DNA of 64,000 nucleotides from Lacihabitans sp. CS3-21 (GTDB lineage: Bacteria > Bacteroidota > Bacteroidia > Cytophagales > Spirosomataceae). The position numbers and the translations under genes are program-made. Below, one piece after another: positions 56,032 through 64,000 of this stretch. Position 1 is the first letter of the stretch. Every line of letters begins with the position of its first letter. The DNA lies in contig NZ_RJUD01000097.1 of assembly GCF_024343675.1 (NCBI RefSeq), positions 302,591 to 366,590 on the forward strand. Reading direction: 5' to 3'. The notes under the pieces were generated by a model. It saw only the letters and a list, made by a program, of their open reading frames with translations. It was not told where the DNA came from and ran no database searches.

Positions 56032-56352
56032 TCATGCCAACTTGCCCAGACCCAATTTGTTGGGCTTTGGATAAAGATAAATTATGAGTAAATCCAGAAT
56101 ACCTAGATTAAAGTCATTTTCAAAAGCAAATTCCAAAGTATTTTGTACCTCTCTTCCGATGTCAAAATTTACAGGAAGATTCAATAAATTTAAAGGATAT
56201 TTCGAAACAATTTCGGCTGTTTTATCAGTTGAGAAATAATCTATCACAACTATATTGACCAAATTATCTTTGAATTCCAAAAATTCCTCTAAAAGGGGAC
56301 CTATGGCCTCTTTTTCGTTGTAGTATGGTATGATAACAAGGGGTTTGAACAT
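56032..56352 (-). pseudogene. Truncated GT2 paralogue
   Basis: 106 residues starting LVIIPYYNEKEAIGPLLEEF, with VVIDYFSTDKTAEIVSKYPL where intact relatives have VVNDGSxDKTAE, and NDFNLGILDLL where the DGDGQH metal site should be. It aligns with the first 100 residues of the intact GT2 at 51.0-51.7 kb. Both catalytic motifs are altered and the last half is missing, so it is a relic. Confidence 0.8.
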
Positions 56353-56531
56353 TAAAAAGCAACAGAAATTTGTATTAAAATCTACCTATTAAAAAGATTC
56401 AAAAAACATTAAAAGAATATTTTTTTGTAAGAAAGGCTTTTTTTCTTAATTTTCCGAAAAACCATTGGAGTTAAGTTTTTTTAGGATTGCTTGGCTTTTG
56501 AAAACTAAAAAAAATATTTATTCAATCAAAA

Positions 56532-58472
56532 ATGAAAAAATATCTACTACTGGGATTATTTTCTGTCTTCACCTTTATAGCCCACTCACAAGTTCCACAA
56601 GGTATACCTTATCAAGCTGTAGCTAGAAATGGTGCTGGAAATTTACTTGTTAGTCAGTCCATTTCAGTCAAATTTAGCATATTGACTGGCGGTCCCTCAG
56701 GTTCAGTAGTTTATGCAGAAACCCACGCTGCTACTACATCTTCACTTGGTTTATTTAATTTAACGGTTGGTAATGGAGTACCACAATTGGGTACCTTTTC
56801 GGGTATAAACTGGGCAACTGGTACAAAATTTCTTCAAGTAGAGATGGACCCTGCTGGCGGATCGAGCTATATTAATCTTGGAACAACTCAAATGATGAGT
56901 GTACCCTATGCACTATATGCCGCTACAAGCGGAACACCTGGAGTAACAGGTCCTACGGGTGCACAAGGAATTATGGGAGTTGCTGGTTCAACTGGGGCAA
57001 CGGGAGCTACGGGGTCAACTGGTTCAACAGGAGCAACTGGTTCGAATGGAGCGACAGGTGCTACAGGAGCTGTAGGTTCAAATGGGGCAACGGGTGCAAC
57101 GGGGCCAACTGGTCCAGCAGGAGCAGCTGGACTCGCTGGTTTAAATGGAGCGACTGGTGCTACAGGGCCAACTGGTTCAATAGGAGCAACTGGTTCGAAT
57201 GGAGCGACAGGTGCTACTGGAGCTGTAGGTTCAAATGGGGCATCGGGTGCAACGGGGCCAACTGGTCCAGCAGGAGCAGCTGGACTCGCTGGTTTAAATG
57301 GAGCGACTGGTGCTACGGGGCCAACTGGTTCTACAGGAGCAGCTGGACTCGCTGGTTTAAATGGAGCGACTGGTGCTACAGGGCCAACTGGTTCAACAGG
57401 AGCAACTGGGGCTAATGGAGCCACTGGACTCGCTGGTTCAAATGGAGCGACTGGTGCTACGGGGCCAACTGGTGCTACGGGTTCAAATGGGGCAACAGGA
57501 GCTACAGGGCCAACTGGTTCAACTGGTGCTAATGGAGCTACTGGTGCCACGGGGTCGAATGGTTCAACTGGTTTAACAGGAGCTACAGGTCCAACTGGTG
57601 CTACAGGATCGAATGGTTCAACTGGTTTAACTGGTGCTACTGGAGCCACTGGATCTGCTGGTTCAAATGGAGCAACAGGAGCTACAGGTCCAACTGGTTC
57701 AACAGGTGCTAATGGAGCCACTGGGGCTACAGGACAGAATGGTTCAAGTGGTTTAACAGGTGCTACTGGAGCCACTGGATCTGCTGGTTCAAATGGAGCA
57801 ACAGGAGCTACAGGTCCGACTGGTTCAACAGGTGCTAATGGAGCCACTGGGGCTACAGGACAGAATGGTTCAACTGGTTTAACAGGTGCTACTGGAGCCA
57901 CTGGGTCTGCTGGTTCAAACGGAGCAACAGGAGCTACAGGTCCAACTGGTTCAACAGGTGCTCATGGAGCCACTGGGGCTACAGGACAGAATGGTTCAAC
58001 TGGTTTAACTGGTGCTACAGGAGCAACAGGATCAGCGGGTTCGAATGGTTCAAATGGAGCGACAGGTGCTACAGGTGCTACAGGTGCTACAGGTGCAACA
58101 GGAGCAGCTGGTTCTGCCTCAATTTCTATAGATGCAAGTATTAGTGGTACTTCTAGTAACTCAAGCGTTTTTGGTAGTGCTAACGGCACGGAGGTTTATA
58201 CCACCACTGTGGCAACTGCTGGCATTTATATGGTAAATTTTTCTTTGAAAGCTACTATTTTAGGTGGAACAAACATAATTGCTTATTTGCGACAAAATAC
58301 AACAGACATAGCATATGATGGTGGTTATTATAATGCTGGGGGCACAAATGATGCTATTATAAATTTGACCGGTATAGTAAATGCTTCGGTTGGAAATACC
58401 ATTTCCATAAGAGTATCTGCTTCTAATGGAACGCACCCAATAACTGGCAAAATAACGATTGTAAAATTATAA
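56532..58472 (+). CDS. Thr-rich collagen-like exported surface protein
   Basis: 646 residues. Signal peptide (residues 1-20, cleavage near AHSQ), then a globular head (about 21-135; [13 protein letters not shown], a strand-rich Bacteroidota head). A collagen-like region of about 390 residues follows, made of Gly-X-Y triplets in which Y is most often Thr ([12 protein letters not shown]), with no Pro-Hyp-type triplets. A C-terminal domain of about 115 residues ([19 protein letters not shown] to GKITIVKL) resembles C1q/BclA-type trimerisation domains. Three-chain assembly on the cell surface is inferred. The Thr positions are natural O-glycosylation targets as in BclA, and a glycan gene cluster lies 5 kb away. 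Confidence 0.85.
   Translation: MKKYLLLGLFSVFTFIAHSQVPQGIPYQAVARNGAGNLLVSQSISVKFSILTGGPSGSVVYAETHAATTSSLGLFNLTVGNGVPQLGTFSGINWATGTKFLQVEMDPAGGSSYINLGTTQMMSVPYALYAATSGTPGVTGPTGAQGIMGVAGSTGATGATGSTGSTGATGSNGATGATGAVGSNGATGATGPTGPAGAAGLAGLNGATGATGPTGSIGATGSNGATGATGAVGSNGASGATGPTGPAGAAGLAGLNGATGATGPTGSTGAAGLAGLNGATGATGPTGSTGATGANGATGLAGSNGATGATGPTGATGSNGATGATGPTGSTGANGATGATGSNGSTGLTGATGPTGATGSNGSTGLTGATGATGSAGSNGATGATGPTGSTGANGATGATGQNGSSGLTGATGATGSAGSNGATGATGPTGSTGANGATGATGQNGSTGLTGATGATGSAGSNGATGATGPTGSTGAHGATGATGQNGSTGLTGATGATGSAGSNGSNGATGATGATGATGATGAAGSASISIDASISGTSSNSSVFGSANGTEVYTTTVATAGIYMVNFSLKATILGGTNIIAYLRQNTTDIAYDGGYYNAGGTNDAIINLTGIVNASVGNTISIRVSASNGTHPITGKITIVKL
57654..58031 (+). repeat. 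126-bp tandem repeats in the collagen-like region
   Basis: Three copies begin at 57654, 57780 and 57906 (exact period 126 bases, 42 residues), each coding [20 protein letters not shown] and so on. Copies differ by only a few bases, so they were homogenised recently. A second period of 153 bases (51 residues) is visible around 57108 and 57261. Confidence 0.9.
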
Positions 58473-58501
58473 TTTATGTACTTTTCAAGGTACTGGCAAC
58501 C

Positions 58502-59269
58502 ATGAGAATAAAAAAACTTACAATTTTTATTGCTGTCATAGGCGTTTTTATATCCTCAATGATTCATGCCCAAGTGTCAATTAGTTCGAAAGTAATTGGT
58601 ACATCGGGAGGGAATTCACTGGGAAGCGACCTTCAAGTTTCATGGACCTTAGGTGAAACTTTTACCACTGAATTGACAGGAGTGAATTTGGCACTCACTC
58701 AAGGTTTTCAACAAAGCATATGTACAATTAAAATATCTACTCATCCACAAAATTCAAGTATATGTCAAGGGAACAACACAAGCTTCACTGTTACAGCCAA
58801 TGAGACTGGTGCGTCATATCAATGGGAGGTAAATTCAGGTTCTGGGTTTGTATCAGTAGTAGGGGGTTCGGTTTATTCAGGTCAAAATACGGCCACTTTG
58901 AGTTTAGCTTTTCCTCCTGCAGCATACAATGGGTACCAATACCGTTGTGTCGTGCGTAATAATGGTTGCTCGGCAACCTCAAATACTGCAAACTTATCGT
59001 TGAGTGGTTCAGCCGAAGCTCTAAACATAGTAAATATAAACCCAATCAGTGGATTATATAGCCAAACAGCCGTGGCATACACAATTGCTATAAATAAACT
59101 CGAACCAAATGCCAATGTTATCTTTAAATCTGGTAATGCTATAGAACTTTTGCCTGGTTTTGAAACACGTTCAGGAGTTGTGTTTAGTGCGAAAATAGAA
59201 GGTCTTTGCGGCTTTTCAGTGAGCAATGTTCCTAACTTTGATAATCTGCCAAAAGAATTAAGAAAATGA
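58502..59269 (+). CDS. Exported Ig-like protein with 3-coathanger-type C-terminal segment
   Basis: 255 residues with a signal peptide (VIGVFISSMIHAQ). N-terminal TGEVSW-like region (QVSWTLGETFTTELTG) common in T9SS-related exports, then one Ig-like domain (about 75-165; ICQGNNTSFTVTANETGASYQWEV, YQYRCVVRNNGC). A C-terminal segment IFKSGNAIELLPGFETRSGVVFSAKIEGLC matches the 3-coathanger stack motif seen in Bacteroidota adhesins. Its stop overlaps the start of the large repeat protein by 4 bases (ATGA), so translation is coupled. Confidence 0.7.
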   Translation: MRIKKLTIFIAVIGVFISSMIHAQVSISSKVIGTSGGNSLGSDLQVSWTLGETFTTELTGVNLALTQGFQQSICTIKISTHPQNSSICQGNNTSFTVTANETGASYQWEVNSGSGFVSVVGGSVYSGQNTATLSLAFPPAAYNGYQYRCVVRNNGCSATSNTANLSLSGSAEALNIVNINPISGLYSQTAVAYTIAINKLEPNANVIFKSGNAIELLPGFETRSGVVFSAKIEGLCGFSVSNVPNFDNLPKELRK

Positions 59270-62200
59270 GAAAGTCTTTTAGAACATCTAATAATATATT
59301 GAAAATTTTTATTTTACTTTTTTGTTCTTTATCTGGTTATTCAAAGACGTTGATAACCTCAGCGAGTCAAGTGGGGAATACCAACAACATAACGGTTAAC
59401 TGGGGGGAGACTGATGTGACGATTAATTCACCAAGTGTAACGCTCAATAAGTATCAGATCAAATATAAGCCAGTGGGGGGGAGTGAGACTACCATTGATA
59501 ATATTAGCAGTACATTAAGGACTTACACTATCGCGGGTTTAACATTAGGATTAACTTATGAAGTGGAGCTCATAGAAGTTATTAGGATAATTTTGCCTCC
59601 TTCACCTTACAATATTCTTCCATTTATTGATACGTCGATAAGCTCAGGAGTAAGTACTGTAGCGACAAACGCAGCCCCAATTGCAGTTTGCACTCCGCTT
59701 ACAGTGCCACTAGGAAGCAACTGTATAGCGACAGTAACGGCAGAGCAAATAGGAGCGGGGTCAAGTGATCCTAATGGAGATGCCATTACTTACAGTATCA
59801 GTCCAATAGGCCCCTTTGGAGTGGGAACACACAGTGTTACACTTACCGTAACAGATATTTATGGAGCGAGCAATAGTTGTGTAAGTACTCTGACAGTCAT
59901 AGATAGCGAAAGTCCCAAAGTACTACTGAAAGATGCGGTAGTGAACCTAAGTGCATCAGGAGTAGGTATATTGACATTGTCAGATATAAATGCCGGTATC
60001 ACCGACAACTGCGGAGTGACGGGTATTGAAATTAACAAGACACAGTTTGGTTGTGGAGACATAGGCTTTCAGTGGGTAAGTGTGACAGCAAGAGATGCTG
60101 CAGGCAACACCACTACAGCCATGTGTAGGGTCAATATAAAGGATGTTTCAGCTCCACATGTGATTACAAAAAATGCTGTTATAAATCTTAATTTTGATGG
60201 GTTTGCATTGTTGGATGTAAAAGACATAGATGCAGGCAGTTGGGATTTATGTGGTTCACATACCTTAAAACTCAGTAAATCTGTGTTTAGTTGTACTGAA
60301 GTTGGCAACAATTCCGTGACATTGATAGCAACTGATGCCGCTGGAAACGAATCAAGAGCAACAGCCAATGTGTTGATAATTGATAATATACCACCATATT
60401 CCACGTCTAAAAATATCGACTTGGTAATTGACAAAAATGGTATACCTCAGCTTGGCCTTAATACACCTGGCTTGAATGTTTACGACGCCTGCGGTCTGAA
60501 ATCTGTTACATTTTCAGAGCAACAACTGAACTGTGAAGTTAAAACTAAGGATGTTAGAATTACGGCCATCGACAAAAATAACAATACCTCGAGTTTTGTG
60601 ACTTCCGTAACACTGAAAGACAATATTTTGCCAGAAATAAAAACTAAACCTGTCACACTTTACCTTGGCAAAGACGGCAAAGCAAGCCTTACAGCAGCCA
60701 TGATGAACAACGGCAGCTCGGACAACTGTAAGATAGATTCTATTTATTTTTCAAAAAACAGTTTCACCTGTGAAAACATTGGCAAAGACAGTGTGACCTT
60801 TTATGCAAAAGACAATTACGGCAATATCTCGATGAAAAGAGAATCTATCACGGTCATAGACAGCATGGCACCGAGTATTCTCACCAAAGACTTCACGGTT
60901 TCCTTGGATGCCCAAGGCAAAGGAACCTTGAAGGTAGAGGATATAGACAATGGTAGCACTGACAACTGTGGCATAAAGAGCAAAACATTGTCTAAAACAA
61001 GCTTTGACTGCACCAATGCAGGCAAGGTAGAAGTGACTTACACAGTAGAGGACAACAACGGAAACAAGGCAGAGAAGAAACTGCAAATCACAGTAGCTGA
61101 AAGCACCAAACCAACACTGAAACTGAAAGAGAACCTCATTTTTAGTTTAGATAAAGATGGATTTGTAAAGCTAACAGCCACGCAAATAGTAGCAGAAGCC
61201 ACGGACAATTGCGGTGTAAAACAGACCACCCTAAGCAAAGAAAGCTTCAACTGTAGCAATGTGGGCAAAATCGACATCACCGTTACCACGACCGATAACT
61301 CGGGTAACGTCACAACTGCTACAGCAAATATTACCATCACCGATAACCAAGGTAACTGTCTGTGTTCATACGCCATGTTGGCTTCAGAAAACATTGAGGT
61401 AAACGGCAGTGCGATTGAATATGGTGGACTCGGAACCTATCAGGCAGGCAAAACGATAAACCTGAGCAAAACGACTTTTGGAGCGGCAAATGTCTTCGTA
61501 AAATCGGATGTTTTGGTGGCGGATACCCAGCCGAGCTTGGTTATAAAAGGCATAGCACCTACGCCGCTGGCCTTTGAAGCCAACGACAAAAGCACCAGCA
61601 AAAAACTAAAAGTAAAAAACGACAAAGAAGGCAGTTTTAGCGAAAATGACTTTGGCAAAGTAAAAATTGGCAAAAGTGCTACATTAACTTACACAGGAAG
61701 CGGCGATGTATATTTCAAGACCTTGAAAATAAAGAAAGGGGGCAAACTTAACTTTCAGCAAACGACCAAAGTACACATCAAAACTTACACCAGACTTGGT
61801 CAAGAAATCACGATAAACGAAGGCCAAGAAAACGTAAAAATCTTTGCCACGAAGAATGTAGGCATAGAAAAAGGCAGCCAGATCAACGCCTATCTGCACA
61901 GCCAGGCTAATATAGACATCAAGCATTCAGATGCCAGCAAAAAGACGACCATCAACGGTATTCTTTTAGCGACCAAAATAAAATCGGGCAGCAATGTAGT
62001 ACTCAAAGGCCAACCAACCGACTGCAGCAATACCACCGAAGCCGCTACAAAAGAAGATAGTTTACTAGCCAAAACAGATGAAGCTGAAACTGAATCGATG
62101 GAAGAAATTAGCAAAGAACCAATTATCGAAAAGATAAGCTTCGGACCAAATCCTAGCTCAGAGTTCGTTAATATCAGCTTACCAAATATCAGTAAAATCA

Positions 62201-62382
62201 CGAATGTGAAAATTGGCATCAGAGACACCCAAGGCAGACTGCTTAGCATCCAAGAGGCGGTCGTAAACCCAACCAAAATGGATCTACAAGTAGACCTCAG
62301 GAAATTCCAAGTTGGACTATATCTGATAGAACTAAAAACCTCGACCAACAAAAATATTATTAAAGTGCAGGTATTGAGGTAG
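59266..62382 (+). CDS. Large exported HYR-repeat protein with T9SS type A sorting domain
   Basis: 1038 residues. A signal peptide (residues about 12-27) is followed by a fibronectin type III-like domain (30-110), a PKD/cadherin-like stretch (130-215) and six about 80-residue HYR-type repeats (215-690). The repeats carry the recurring DNCG, LSKxxFxC and DNxGN pattern, with paired cysteines. A beta-helix-like region (700-900) precedes the terminal sorting domain (about 955-1038; SFGPNPSSEFVNIS, IRDTQGRLLS, GLYLIEL). It would be exported by type IX secretion and anchored or released at the surface. Its last 190 residues are duplicated at 43.3 kb. Confidence 0.85.
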   Translation: MRKSFRTSNNILKIFILLFCSLSGYSKTLITSASQVGNTNNITVNWGETDVTINSPSVTLNKYQIKYKPVGGSETTIDNISSTLRTYTIAGLTLGLTYEVELIEVIRIILPPSPYNILPFIDTSISSGVSTVATNAAPIAVCTPLTVPLGSNCIATVTAEQIGAGSSDPNGDAITYSISPIGPFGVGTHSVTLTVTDIYGASNSCVSTLTVIDSESPKVLLKDAVVNLSASGVGILTLSDINAGITDNCGVTGIEINKTQFGCGDIGFQWVSVTARDAAGNTTTAMCRVNIKDVSAPHVITKNAVINLNFDGFALLDVKDIDAGSWDLCGSHTLKLSKSVFSCTEVGNNSVTLIATDAAGNESRATANVLIIDNIPPYSTSKNIDLVIDKNGIPQLGLNTPGLNVYDACGLKSVTFSEQQLNCEVKTKDVRITAIDKNNNTSSFVTSVTLKDNILPEIKTKPVTLYLGKDGKASLTAAMMNNGSSDNCKIDSIYFSKNSFTCENIGKDSVTFYAKDNYGNISMKRESITVIDSMAPSILTKDFTVSLDAQGKGTLKVEDIDNGSTDNCGIKSKTLSKTSFDCTNAGKVEVTYTVEDNNGNKAEKKLQITVAESTKPTLKLKENLIFSLDKDGFVKLTATQIVAEATDNCGVKQTTLSKESFNCSNVGKIDITVTTTDNSGNVTTATANITITDNQGNCLCSYAMLASENIEVNGSAIEYGGLGTYQAGKTINLSKTTFGAANVFVKSDVLVADTQPSLVIKGIAPTPLAFEANDKSTSKKLKVKNDKEGSFSENDFGKVKIGKSATLTYTGSGDVYFKTLKIKKGGKLNFQQTTKVHIKTYTRLGQEITINEGQENVKIFATKNVGIEKGSQINAYLHSQANIDIKHSDASKKTTINGILLATKIKSGSNVVLKGQPTDCSNTTEAATKEDSLLAKTDEAETESMEEISKEPIIEKISFGPNPSSEFVNISLPNISKITNVKIGIRDTQGRLLSIQEAVVNPTKMDLQVDLRKFQVGLYLIELKTSTNKNIIKVQVLR

Positions 62383-62399
62383 TATTAAGATTTATTAAA
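61802..62399 (+). repeat. 598-bp direct repeat, right (intact) copy
   Basis: Covers the final 193 codons of the HYR-repeat gene and 17 bases past its stop. It matches 43270-43867 without gaps. Recombination between the copies would delete the whole 18.5-kb glycan and surface-protein segment. Confidence 0.88.
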
Positions 62400-62406
62400 A
62401 GATAGA

Positions 62407-62436
62407 AACACACTCTGAGATTTTGGGGTGTGTTTT
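62407..62436 (+). terminator. Terminator of the HYR-repeat gene
   Basis: AACACAC pairs with GTGTGTT, extended by TCT/GGG wobble pairs, then six T. It starts 25 bases past the stop codon. Confidence 0.7.
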
Positions 62437-62636
62437 TTAATTGAAATTAACTTCTAAATACGCTCAAGCTGTCCTAAAAAAATCAGATATGTTTCTAACC
62501 AAATTGAAGTTTTTTTCTAACAAATTATTCATTTAAACAATAACGTGCTTATTTTTCAAACGCTAAAAAAGTAATTGCAAAATTTCTAATCATAAAAATA
62601 ATACCTTCTTTTACGCTTAGATTACATAATATAAGG

Positions 62637-63383
62637 ATGAAGCGTACCATATTAATAACTGGAAGTAGTAGGGGAATAGGTGCTGCAACAGCTTTGTTAG
62701 CAGCCAAAAAAGGATATCAGGTTTGTTTAAATTATCTTAGCAATGCCCAGGCAGCAGAAGGTATTGTAAAAGTAATCATTGAGAATGGTGGGAAGGCAAA
62801 AGCATATCAAGCTGATGTTTCATCTGAAAGTGAAGTGATTTCATTATTCTCAAAAATTGACTCCGATTTTGGCTCAATTTCAGCATTAGTGAACAATGTG
62901 GGAATTCTTGAGAAGCAATCCAGCCTAATTGAAATGGAATTTATTAGAATCCAGAAAGTTATAAATACCAATATCATAAGTAACCTTATTTGTTCTAAAG
63001 AGGCAATAAAACGTATGTCAACAAAATACGGTGGTAAAGGTGGTTCCATAGTAAATGTTTCCTCAATTGCCTCCAAAACTGGTTCGCCCAATGAATATGT
63101 TGATTATGCTTCTTCAAAAGGTGCAATCGATACTTTAACCGTTGGGCTTTCAAAAGAATTAGCTGGAGAAGGTATCAGAGTTAATGCGGTAAGACCTGGG
63201 TTTATTTACACCGATATACATGCTGATGGAGGAGAAGTAAATAGAGTTGATAGACTAAAAGCTTCAATTCCACTTAAAAGAGGAGGACAACCAATAGAAG
63301 TTGCAAATTCCATACTTTGGCTTCTTTCAGATGAAGCATCATATGTAACAGGTACCTTTCTCGATGTTGCTGGGGGTAGATAA
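62637..63383 (+). CDS. SDR-family oxidoreductase (FabG-like)
   Basis: 248 residues. The cofactor motif is TGSSRGIGAATALLA at about 7-21 and the catalytic set is NVSSIAS with its Ser, then YVDYASSKGAIDTL with YxxxK. The NNVGI segment near 87 and the terminal SYVTGTFLDVAGG are typical. The Asn-Tyr-Lys-Ser geometry is intact, so it is probably an active NADPH-dependent reductase; the substrate is unassigned. Its partner may be the regulator 178 bases downstream. Confidence 0.9.
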   Translation: MKRTILITGSSRGIGAATALLAAKKGYQVCLNYLSNAQAAEGIVKVIIENGGKAKAYQADVSSESEVISLFSKIDSDFGSISALVNNVGILEKQSSLIEMEFIRIQKVINTNIISNLICSKEAIKRMSTKYGGKGGSIVNVSSIASKTGSPNEYVDYASSKGAIDTLTVGLSKELAGEGIRVNAVRPGFIYTDIHADGGEVNRVDRLKASIPLKRGGQPIEVANSILWLLSDEASYVTGTFLDVAGGR

Positions 63384-63523
63384 AGAAAACTGCCTTATCA
63401 TTTCAAATTATATCTCCATTTTCTTAAATGTTTAAAGTAATACTTACTTAATATTTATTTCGTCTTCGCATTGGATTGTCATAGTATTAAAATTCAACTA
63501 GTGATTAAATAAATCAAATAATA

Positions 63524-63556
63524 TTTGGAATTCACAAACCGAACGGTTTATATTTG
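63524..63556 (+). promoter_or_regulatory. Promoter of the TetR gene with embedded operator
   Basis: -33 TTTG at 63524-63527 and -7 TATATTTG at 63549-63556, spacer 21. Between them AAACCGAACGGTTT at 63536-63549 is a dyad (AAACCG, AA, CGGTTT) touching the -7 element. This is the usual type of operator for TetR-family repressors, so autorepression is likely. Confidence 0.6.
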
Positions 63557-63560
63557 TTCC

Positions 63561-64000
63561 ATGTTTACAAAATCAGATATCACCAGGCAAACCATCATTG
63601 AAAAATCGGCACCGATTTTTAATACCAAAGGGTATAGTGCCACCTCTATGAGTGATATTTTGGCGGCTACTGGCCTAACCAAGGGTGGTGTTTATGGCAA
63701 TTTTGAAAGCAAAGATCAAATCGCCATTGAAGCGTTTGAACATTCCATTTCAAAACTTCAAGAGGCATTAAGGTTCAAAATTAAGAAGGAAAATACAGCC
63801 AAAGACAAACTTTTGTTTGAAAGCAAAGATCAAATCGCCATTGAAGCGTTTGAACATTCCATTTCAAAACTTCAAGAGGCATTAAGGTTCAAAATTAAGA
63901 AGGAAAATACAGCCAAAGACAAACTTTTGGCTATTTTAACATTCTATAAAAACTACAGTATTAATCCTTTGACTGAAGGAGGTTGTCCGTTGCTTAACAC
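63561..64000 (+). CDS. TetR-family transcriptional regulator, N-terminal part, with internal duplication
   Basis: At least 146 codons run to the window edge. The DNA-binding HTH is recognisable: TRQTIIEKSAPIFNTKGYSATSMSDILAATGLTKGGVYGNFESKDQIA. The 114 bases coding FESKDQIAIEAFEHSISKLQ to AKDKLL (38 residues) are immediately repeated in frame. The dimer and ligand domain, starting from AILTFYKNY, follows only after the second copy. A normal TetR would contain this part once. If real, the copy inserts an extra 38 residues between HTH and ligand domain and may alter function. The C-terminus is off the window. Confidence 0.88.
   Translation, partial: MFTKSDITRQTIIEKSAPIFNTKGYSATSMSDILAATGLTKGGVYGNFESKDQIAIEAFEHSISKLQEALRFKIKKENTAKDKLLFESKDQIAIEAFEHSISKLQEALRFKIKKENTAKDKLLAILTFYKNYSINPLTEGGCPLLN
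63702..63929 (+). repeat. Exact 114-bp tandem duplication inside the TetR gene
   Basis: Bases 63702-63815 and 63816-63929 are identical by eye and adjacent; 114 is a multiple of three, so the reading frame is kept. Confidence 0.95.

Noticed and set aside
56906..57901. Long minus-strand open frame (about 330 codons of repeated APVAPVxPV) across the collagen-like region
   Set aside because: It is the mirror of the Gly-X-Thr repeat on the plus strand: biased codon use keeps the opposite frame open. No ribosome site, signal or family match.
1..64000. CRISPR arrays, rRNA operons, riboswitches, intact insertion sequences
   Set aside because: No regularly spaced repeats, no rRNA-like sequence, no recognised aptamer and no complete transposase were found by eye on either strand.

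Overview
The window is an AT-rich bacterial chromosome segment from the phylum Bacteroidota, most likely the order Cytophagales (the order is inferred). The evidence is type IX secretion (T9SS) C-terminal sorting domains, a fused MurF-alanine racemase, a fused CcoN-CcoO cbb3 oxidase subunit with single-haem CcoP, promoters of the TTTG / TAnnTTTG type, and a lycopene cyclase that suggests a pigmented organism. The first 475 bases hold the 5' part of the lycopene cyclase gene, and the last 440 bases hold the 5' part of a TetR-type regulator gene.

1-41 kb is mostly ordinary core genome. It carries lipoate synthesis (lipA), a HerA-like ATPase and a small P-loop kinase. An N6-adenine DNA methylase with a small partner gene looks like a restriction or defence pair. 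There are secreted peptidases and hydrolases, a LEA-like 11-mer repeat protein, an RluB-type pseudouridine synthase with a long repetitive disordered arm, and an SPFH/NfeD membrane pair. Then come a LytTR regulator beside a surface protein, AguB, a VapC-type toxin-antitoxin pair, an Ldh2-family dehydrogenase, a MuiA-like protein, serine deaminase, AroA, a galK-glpD-murF/alr run, and the cbb3 oxidase operon ccoNO-Q-P-G-H plus a SafE-like protein. That operon contains two perfect intercistronic hairpins.

From about 41.4 kb the window becomes accessory. It starts with the 3' half of a tRNA-Thr gene still followed by its terminator, then a decayed tyrosine recombinase, then a 5'-truncated copy of a T9SS sorting domain. 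The intact version of that domain lies 18.5 kb further on, which makes a 598-bp direct repeat. Between the repeat copies lies a surface-glycan or protein-glycosylation cluster (TMTC-like GT-C enzyme with TPRs, NodU-type carbamoyltransferase, GT2, DUF2304, GMC oxidoreductase, epimerase). Next is a graveyard of broken genes: a collagen-like protein, an M28 peptidase, a transglutaminase/DUF2126 protein and a GT2. Last come intact exported proteins: a Thr-rich collagen-like protein, a 3-coathanger-type protein and a 1038-residue HYR-repeat protein with a T9SS tail.

The most interesting hypothesis is that the 44-52 kb cluster is a polyprenyl-phosphate-sugar-dependent O-glycosylation system acting on the Thr-rich Gly-X-Thr collagen-like proteins beside it. 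At the right edge an SDR gene is followed by a TetR gene whose operator sits inside its own promoter and which carries an exact in-frame 114-bp tandem duplication.
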